Below, piece by piece: positions 4,609 to 9,505 of a stretch of 9,505 bases of DNA. The position numbers and the translations under genes are program-made. How positions within the stretch are numbered: the stretch's first letter is position 1; each line of letters begins with the position of its first letter. The stretch lies in NCBI GenBank assembly GCA_937928175.1, contig CALFVP010000104.1, positions 1 to 9,505 on the forward strand, given 5' to 3'. This DNA is from an uncultured bacterium (GTDB taxonomy: Bacteria; Spirochaetota; Brevinematia; DTOW01). The notes beneath the pieces are model-generated. The model saw only the letters and a program-made list of their open reading frames with translations, searched no databases and was not told the DNA's origin.

Positions 4609-6525
4609 ATGCCTGAAAAAATCATAGGTATTGATTTAGGTACAACTAATTCAGTTGTAGCTATAATGGAAGGTGGTAAACCTGTTGTTATACAAAACCA
4701 AGAAGGTAGTAGAACAACACCTTCCATAGTTGCATTTACTCAAAAGGGAGAAGTTTTAGTAGGTGCTCCTGCTAAAAACCAGATGATCGTTAATCCCGAA
4801 AATACAATATATTCAATAAAAAGGTTTATGGGTAGAAGGTATGAGGAAACAGAAGAAGAAAGAAGAAGAGTACCGTATAAGGTAAAACCATACGGAGATA
4901 GTGTAAGAGTTGAAACTATTGCTGGAGAGTTTTCACCTGAGGAAATTTCTGCTAGAATACTGATGAAATTAAAGGCTGCTGCTGAAGATTATTTAGGAGA
5001 AAAAGTTGAAAAAGCTGTTATAACAGTACCAGCTTACTTTAACGACGCACAAAGACAAGCTACTAAAAATGCCGGTATCATTGCTGGTTTAAAAGTGGAA
5101 AGAATACTTAACGAACCTACAGCAGCTTCTCTAGCTTATGGTCTTGACAAGGAAGTTACAAAAAGAGGAAAAGAAATGAAAATAGCCGTATACGACCTAG
5201 GTGGTGGTACATTTGATATATCCATTCTTGAAATAGGAGAAGGTGTATTTGAAGTTAAATCAACAAATGGAGATACACACTTGGGTGGAGATGATTTTGA
5301 TAGAAGAATAATGGATTGGCTAATAGATGAATTCAAGAAAGAAACCGGAGTAGATTTATCCCAAGATAGAATTGCATTACAGAGAATAAAAGAAGCAGCT
5401 GAAAAAGCTAAAATAGAGCTATCCTCTAAGATGGAAACAGAAATCAATTTACCATTTATTGCAGTTGTTAATGGTACTCCTAAAAACCTAATAAAAACTC
5501 TTACTAGAGCTAAATTCGAATCACTAATAAAAGATTTAGCAGAAAAAACCCTAAAACCATGCGAAGATGCGTTAAGAGATGCAGGACTAAGCGTAAACGA
5601 AATAGATGAAGTTATACTTGTAGGAGGATCAACAAGAATACCACTAATACAAAGTCTTGTCAAAGATTTCTTCAAGAAAGATCCAAATAAATCGGTAAAT
5701 CCGGACGAAGTTGTTGCCATTGGAGCTGCTATACAAGCAGGAATACTAAAAGGAGAAGTCAAAGATATACTACTACTAGATGTAACACCTCTTTCACTTG
5801 GAGTTGAAACTTTAGGAGGAGTAATGACAACCATAATACCAAGAAATACAACAATACCTGTAAGAAAATCTCAAATATTCACAACCGCAGAAGATAACCA
5901 AACAGCAGTAACAATACACGTACTACAAGGAGAAAGACCCTTAGCTTCTCAAAACAGAAGTTTAGGTAGATTTGAGCTTTACGGTATTCCACCTGCACCT
6001 AGAGGAGTACCACAAATAGAAGTAACTTTTGATATAGATGCCAACGGTATACTAACCGTTTACGCAAAAGATTTAGGCACCAACAAAGAACAAAGTATCA
6101 GAATCACAAACTCTACAAACCTAACAGAAGAAGAAATCAAAAGAATGGTCGAAGAAGCACAAAAACACGCAGAAGAAGATAAAAAGAGAAAAGAATTAAT
6201 TGAACTTAGAAATCAAGCAGACGGAATAGTGTACGCATCAGAAAAACTCCTTAAAGAACAAGGTGATAAAATGACTCAACAAGATAGATTAGACCTAGAA
6301 AGAGCAATAAACAACCTAAAAGATGTAATAAATTCAGACAACGCTAACGCAATAAAGAAAGCAATTGAAGAAGTTACAAACATCACCTATAGAATAAGTC
6401 AAGAACTATACAAACACGCAGGACCATCTTCATCAAGTACAACTACTTCAACCACAAGTACAAAAGAAAAAGATGAAAAAGTAGTAGATACAGACTACAA
6501 GGTCGTAGATGACGAAAAGAAGTAA
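4609..6525 (+). CDS. dnaK: Chaperone protein DnaK (Hsp70)
   Basis: ATP-driven Hsp70 that folds and protects client proteins with GrpE and a DnaJ. The 638 residues are full family length. The nucleotide-binding domain shows IIGIDLGTTNSVV at 5-17, the phosphate-2 motif VYDLGGGTFDIS from residue 194, and the adenosine motif VILVGGSTRIP. The interdomain linker DILLLDVTPLSLG starts at about residue 386 and leads to the substrate-binding domain. The lid is followed by a low-complexity Ser/Thr stretch and a conserved acidic end containing EKVVDTDYKVVDDEKK. Shine-Dalgarno AAAGGAGG (4595-4602) lies 6 nt before the ATG. It is second in the grpE-dnaK unit. Base use changes within the gene: T-rich codons in the first part, A/C-rich codons in the later part. 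Confidence 0.98.
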   Translation: MPEKIIGIDLGTTNSVVAIMEGGKPVVIQNQEGSRTTPSIVAFTQKGEVLVGAPAKNQMIVNPENTIYSIKRFMGRRYEETEEERRRVPYKVKPYGDSVRVETIAGEFSPEEISARILMKLKAAAEDYLGEKVEKAVITVPAYFNDAQRQATKNAGIIAGLKVERILNEPTAASLAYGLDKEVTKRGKEMKIAVYDLGGGTFDISILEIGEGVFEVKSTNGDTHLGGDDFDRRIMDWLIDEFKKETGVDLSQDRIALQRIKEAAEKAKIELSSKMETEINLPFIAVVNGTPKNLIKTLTRAKFESLIKDLAEKTLKPCEDALRDAGLSVNEIDEVILVGGSTRIPLIQSLVKDFFKKDPNKSVNPDEVVAIGAAIQAGILKGEVKDILLLDVTPLSLGVETLGGVMTTIIPRNTTIPVRKSQIFTTAEDNQTAVTIHVLQGERPLASQNRSLGRFELYGIPPAPRGVPQIEVTFDIDANGILTVYAKDLGTNKEQSIRITNSTNLTEEEIKRMVEEAQKHAEEDKKRKELIELRNQADGIVYASEKLLKEQGDKMTQQDRLDLERAINNLKDVINSDNANAIKKAIEEVTNITYRISQELYKHAGPSSSSTTTSTTSTKEKDEKVVDTDYKVVDDEKK

Positions 6526-6553
6526 AAAAAGGGGATAATATCCCCTTTAACCC
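6526..6553. terminator. Terminator shared by convergent dnaK and glnA
   Basis: AAAGGGGAT (6528-6536) and ATCCCCTTT (6540-6548) form a perfect 9-bp stem with loop AAT, starting right after the dnaK stop. Read on the minus strand the stem is followed by a run of seven T, so it is a strong terminator for glnA. On the plus strand only TTT follows, so termination of dnaK would be weaker. Confidence 0.75.
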
Positions 6554-6571
6554 TAATATCCCCTTTAACCC
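6536..6571. repeat. 18-bp perfect tandem repeat at the dnaK/glnA junction
   Basis: The unit taatatcccctttaaccc occurs twice head to tail, at 6536-6553 and 6554-6571. The second copy ends on the last base of the glnA stop codon, and the first contains the right arm of the terminator. The duplication therefore gives two possible right arms for one left arm. Likely a recent slippage or local duplication. Confidence 0.9.
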
Positions 6572-8004
6572 TAAACATCAAAGTACAATATAAACTCGTA
6601 TGGGTGTGGTCTTTGAGCTATCGCTTTAGCTTCAACATTTAGCTTGTAGTTTATCCAAGTTTCTATAACATCCTTTGTAAAAACATCTCCTTGCAGTAAA
6701 AATTCGTGATCTTCTTCTAATGCCTTTAAAGACTCTTCAAGAGATCCCGCATACTGTGGTATCTTTGATTTCTCTTCTGGTGGTAAATCGTATATATTTT
6801 TATCAATTGGTTCACCTGGATCTATTCTATTTTTGATTCCATCAATTCCAGCCATAAGCATAGCAGAAAAAGCTAAGTAAGGGTTCGATGTTGCATCTGG
6901 TGGCCTGTATTCTATCCTTTTAGCTTTAGGTGATGTATAGTACATTGGAATTCTAACAGCAGCACTCCTATTTCTTGCTGAATACGCAAGATTAATTGGT
7001 GCTTCAAATCCTGGCACAAGTCTTTTGTAAGAGTTCGTTGAAGGATTAGTAAAAGCAGCTAAAGCTTTAGCATGTTTTAGCAAACCACCAATATACCACA
7101 GAGCCTCTTGCGAAAGCCCCGCATACTTATCACCTGCAAAAATGTTTCTACCCTCTTTCCATATACTCTGGTGAGTATGCATACCACTACCGTTATCACC
7201 CCAAATAGGTTTCGGCATAAAAGTAACAGTTTTGCCTCTTTTCCATGCAACATTTTTTAAAACGTACTTAGTCTTAAGTACATTATCAGCACATACCGTA
7301 AGAGTATCAAACCTAAAACCAATTTCACCTTGCCCAGCAGTAGCAACTTCGTGATGATGCATCTCAGCATTAATATTCATGTACTTCCTAAGTATCAAAA
7401 GTGCCTCACTTCTCAAATCTTGCAAAGAATCATGCGGAGGAACAGGAAAATACCCTTCTTTGTGCCTTATCTTATATCCTCTATTAAAAGTACCATCTAT
7501 ATTCTTCTCATTTCCGCTATTCCATATTGCCTCATCCGAATCAATAAAATAATACCCAGAATTATGGGTTTGATCAAAATAAGCTTTATCAAAAACAAAA
7601 AACTCAAGCTCAGGACCAAAATAAGCCGCATCTCCTATTCCAGTTGACTTAAGGTAAGCCTCTGCTTTCTTAGCTATATGCCTAGGATCCTTTGAATAAT
7701 CCTTACCAGTTATAGGATCCTTTATATCACAAATAAAAACTAACGTTTTATGTTCAGAAAACGGATCAATAAACGCAGAGGTAGGATCAGGAGTAAGAAT
7801 CATATCACTTTCGTTTATACTTTGCCAACCTCTTATCGATGAACCATCAAAACCTAATCCTCTATCGAATACTTCTTCATCAAGTTTACCAGAAACTATG
7901 GACAAATGTTGCCAAAGCCCCGGAAAATCCATAAACCTTAGGTCAATTATCTCAATGCCCTGATCTTTAACAAACTTTAAAGCTTCGTGTTTGTCTTTAA
8001 ACAT
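6571..8004 (-). CDS. glnA: Glutamine synthetase, type I (beta-like, adenylylation site present)
   Basis: Makes glutamine from glutamate, ammonia and ATP; the enzyme is a cytoplasmic dodecamer. The 477 residues fit GSI. Motifs in order: FDGSSIRGW (52-60), metal-binding GPELEFFVF (130-138), HHHEVATAGQGEIGFRF (216-232), PKPIWGDNGSGMHTHQS (264-280, with the ATP-contacting His), NRSAAVRIP (345-353) and EYRPPDATSNPYL (365-377). KNIYDLPPEE carries Tyr405, the position adenylylated in GSI-beta enzymes. AGGAG (8011-8015) lies 6 nt before the ATG. A sigma-70-like promoter sits directly upstream, although rsmE and the PII-like gene precede it on the same strand, so read-through is also possible. Whether an adenylyltransferase exists cannot be seen here. 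Confidence 0.97.
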   Translation of the reverse strand: MFKDKHEALKFVKDQGIEIIDLRFMDFPGLWQHLSIVSGKLDEEVFDRGLGFDGSSIRGWQSINESDMILTPDPTSAFIDPFSEHKTLVFICDIKDPITGKDYSKDPRHIAKKAEAYLKSTGIGDAAYFGPELEFFVFDKAYFDQTHNSGYYFIDSDEAIWNSGNEKNIDGTFNRGYKIRHKEGYFPVPPHDSLQDLRSEALLILRKYMNINAEMHHHEVATAGQGEIGFRFDTLTVCADNVLKTKYVLKNVAWKRGKTVTFMPKPIWGDNGSGMHTHQSIWKEGRNIFAGDKYAGLSQEALWYIGGLLKHAKALAAFTNPSTNSYKRLVPGFEAPINLAYSARNRSAAVRIPMYYTSPKAKRIEYRPPDATSNPYLAFSAMLMAGIDGIKNRIDPGEPIDKNIYDLPPEEKSKIPQYAGSLEESLKALEEDHEFLLQGDVFTKDVIETWINYKLNVEAKAIAQRPHPYEFILYFDV

Positions 8005-8029
8005 ATTATCCTCCTAAAAAAATTAGTAA

Positions 8030-8058
8030 AATATAAATAATTCTAAAGACAATATCAA
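8030..8058 (-). promoter_or_regulatory. Probable sigma-70 promoter of glnA
   Basis: TTGATA (8053-8058), a 17-bp spacer and TATATT (8030-8035) match the consensus at 5 of 6 positions in each box with ideal spacing. Transcription would start near 8023, about 19 nt upstream of the ATG, with the Shine-Dalgarno AGGAG inside that leader. No GG-N10-GC sigma-54 motif was found in this gap, which is notable because glnA is a common sigma-54 target elsewhere. Confidence 0.6.
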
Positions 8059-8089
8059 ATTAAAAATCTTCCAAAGCATTCCAATAATA

Positions 8090-8857
8090 TTAAAATCTAA
8101 ATTTCAGTAACCTCAAAACAAACGAAGATCCTATACATACAGTATCAGATCTTAGAAGAATATCCTTACCTAAGTTAACTGGAACAAACCCAAATGAAGC
8201 TATTTCATCCTCTTCCTCTTCAGTAAATCCTCCTTCACTACCAACACATAAAACTATTCTATCGTTTTCTCCAATACCTTTTATCATCTCCAAAAAGTCA
8301 ACAGAAACACCGTTTATAGTCCTATTAGTAAACAAAATTAATTTATTTTTACCTTCAAAGCTAGTTATCAATTTCCTAAAATCTTTAAAGTCTTTTGTTA
8401 CGCTAAAAGGTTTTAAAACAACTGTAGGGAAATGATTACCTACCGTTTTTGCTCCTTCGTAAGATATTCTCCTCAATCTTTCCATGTACTTATCATCAAA
8501 CCTAAAATTCTGTGAGTGTTTTGATATTATAGGTTGCAAAAAATCTACTCCTAACTCTGATAACCTATTTACCTCATCTTCAAACGATTTTTTGCTTATA
8601 AGAGCTTGTATTACAAATATTTCTGGTTTACTCTTTGGAATATACCTACTTTCAAAAACTTCAAATACCACCGTATTTTCCCGAAAACCAACAACTTTAC
8701 AATCAAACTGCATTTGTTTTTCAGTATCAAAAAAAAGTAACCTTTCTCCTATTTTTATTCTTTGTACTTTTCTCAAATGTCTAACATCGTCAGGTTCTGA
8801 AACAAAAACTTTATTACCAATAATTCTATTCTTTTGACTTGAGAATACCATTTTCAT
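8090..8857 (-). CDS. rsmE: 16S rRNA m3U1498 methyltransferase, RsmE family
   Basis: SAM-dependent methyltransferase of the SPOUT class that methylates N3 of U1498 in 16S rRNA. The 255 residues are close to the usual 240-250. The N-terminal PUA-like part contains HLRKVQRIKIGERLLFFD. The trefoil-knot part contains FVIQALISKKSFEDEVNRLS and ELGVDFLQPI, then the SAM-site GSEGGFTEEE (206-215; usually GPEGG) and LGKDILLRSDTVCIGS, corresponding to the family LG-x-x-ILR-x-ET with Asp for Glu. Shine-Dalgarno GGGAGG (8866-8871) lies 8 nt before the first ATG, which favours M1 over the in-frame M3. The ATG directly follows the stop of the PII-like gene (TAAATG), so the two are almost certainly co-transcribed and probably coupled. 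Confidence 0.93.
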   Translation of the reverse strand: MKMVFSSQKNRIIGNKVFVSEPDDVRHLRKVQRIKIGERLLFFDTEKQMQFDCKVVGFRENTVVFEVFESRYIPKSKPEIFVIQALISKKSFEDEVNRLSELGVDFLQPIISKHSQNFRFDDKYMERLRRISYEGAKTVGNHFPTVVLKPFSVTKDFKDFRKLITSFEGKNKLILFTNRTINGVSVDFLEMIKGIGENDRIVLCVGSEGGFTEEEEDEIASFGFVPVNLGKDILLRSDTVCIGSSFVLRLLKFRF

Positions 8858-9121
8858 TTATATTGCCTCCCTACCTCTTTCCCCTGTCCTTATCCTTATA
8901 ACATCTTCCAAAGGTAAAACAAATATTTTTCCATCTCCAATTCTTCCACTTTCAGTTCTAGCAACCTTTAAAATGGTATTTATAGTAGGTTCGAGGAATT
9001 CATCGTTAACTGCTATTTCTAATTTAACTTTTCTCACAAACCTTATACCTTTATCCACACCCAATATTTCATCTAGATACCCTCTTTGTCTTCCGTATCC
9101 TTGAACTTCCGTTACAGTCAT
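8858..9121 (-). CDS. PII-family nitrogen regulatory protein, unusual or N-terminally incomplete
   Basis: PII proteins are small trimers that bind ATP/ADP and 2-oxoglutarate and control ammonium uptake and glutamine synthetase. The 87 residues from this ATG start at MTVTEVQGYGRQRG, which in a normal 112-residue PII begins about residue 28; the first strand and most of helix 1 are therefore outside this frame start. The homologous frame continues upstream (KEALRAVDVSR) to a stop at 9218-9220 but has no ATG, GTG or TTG. The ATP-site segment GRIGDGKIFV and the C-terminus DVIRIRTGERG are typical. In the T-loop the position of Tyr51 is Lys, so uridylylation there is impossible, and the segment before GRIGDG seems two residues longer than usual. 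No Shine-Dalgarno precedes 9121. It may be a divergent gene, one with a rare start codon, or a decaying copy. It is joined to rsmE by TAAATG. Confidence 0.75.
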   Translation of the reverse strand: MTVTEVQGYGRQRGYLDEILGVDKGIRFVRKVKLEIAVNDEFLEPTINTILKVARTESGRIGDGKIFVLPLEDVIRIRTGERGREAI

Positions 9122-9505
9122 CCTAGAAACATCAACAGCTCTAAGAGCTTCTTTAGGTTCTGTGCTAGGTTTCTTTTTTTCTACGGGAATTAAATTTGCG
9201 GTAGGCCTGGTATTCTTTTATTATTTTATTCGTGATTTTTGGGAATACAGAACTGCATTTTTCTCTTGGTTGTAAAACAAAAAAAAAGCAACCCATAATA
9301 GGGAAGCTTTCCATTGGTAATGAAACCTAAAACCATTTTCATGGTTTACAACAACGTAACAAAAATAGTTTTTTTATAATAACTTTTTAAGATTTAAGAG
9401 GGTTTTAATTTTGTAATAGTGATTGAATAGTTTGTTTAAGCTAGTTTCAAATAAAAAAGATCCGTAGTTATTAATTAGTGTAATTTTTGTATGATGCAAA
9501 AGAAA
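9122..9505. other. Noncoding stretch upstream of the PII-like gene
   Basis: The first 96 bases (9122-9217) continue the PII reading frame without a usual start. Beyond this lie a perfect hairpin with arms AAACCAT (9330-9336) and ATGGTTT (9341-9347), a looser pair GGTTG/CAACC around a long A-rich segment (about 9268-9293), and A/T runs. Open frames of 38 and 43 codons on the minus strand have no ribosome site. I see no convincing promoter, tRNA or mobile-element end. Confidence 0.5.

Noticed and set aside
5136..5834. 232-codon frame antisense to dnaK
   Set aside because: Shadow of the dnaK codon pattern with Ser-rich composition and no family likeness.
9167..9296. 43-codon minus-strand frame running into the A7 stretch before the PII-like gene, considered as a frameshifted PII N-terminus
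   Set aside because: Its translation does not resemble the first strand and helix of PII, so a simple frameshift at the A run does not restore a normal protein.
9226..9342. 38-codon minus-strand frame upstream of the PII-like gene
   Set aside because: No ribosome site, start lies within a hairpin, and composition looks random.

Overview
The window looks like chromosomal DNA from a very AT-rich spirochaete. The best taxonomic marker is a periplasmic flagellin (FlaB), whose N-terminal motif and central region (residues about 95-170) have the spirochaetal FlaB pattern. The other genes are conserved housekeeping genes. I see no transposase, integrase, phage gene, tRNA, rRNA or CRISPR array. The genus cannot be fixed from the sequence alone.

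Layout from left to right. (1) On the minus strand, rplD (ribosomal protein L4), hpf (ribosome hibernation factor) and hprK (HPr kinase/phosphorylase, cut by the left edge) are read leftwards; hpf and hprK share an ATGA overlap. (2) A CvpA-family membrane protein gene on the plus strand diverges from rplD. (3) A gene-poor stretch of about 420 bp separates it from flaB on the minus strand. flaB ends in a strong terminator and begins with a hairpin leader that looks like a CsrA target. (4) grpE and dnaK on the plus strand diverge from flaB. Upstream of grpE lies a textbook sigma-54 (-24/-12) promoter rather than a recognisable CIRCE element. (5) After a terminator between convergent genes, a minus-strand group reads glnB-like PII gene, rsmE, glnA. 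(6) The last 384 bp hold hairpins and AT-rich DNA but no gene I can support.

How the parts relate. rplD, hpf and rsmE all concern the ribosome. glnA and the PII-like gene are nitrogen-assimilation genes. hprK, PII and glnA are all control points of carbon or nitrogen metabolism. grpE and dnaK form a chaperone pair, and flaB is motility.

The points most worth a second look are: the sigma-54 promoter and upstream direct repeats in front of grpE-dnaK; the flaB leader with two GGA sites, one in a hairpin loop and one in the Shine-Dalgarno; an L4 gene standing alone outside the S10 operon; a PII protein with no uridylylation tyrosine and no recognisable start for its first strand, next to a glutamine synthetase that keeps its adenylylation tyrosine; and an HprK with Asn in place of the usual His of the HG motif. 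All are read by eye from one sequence and need comparison with relatives.
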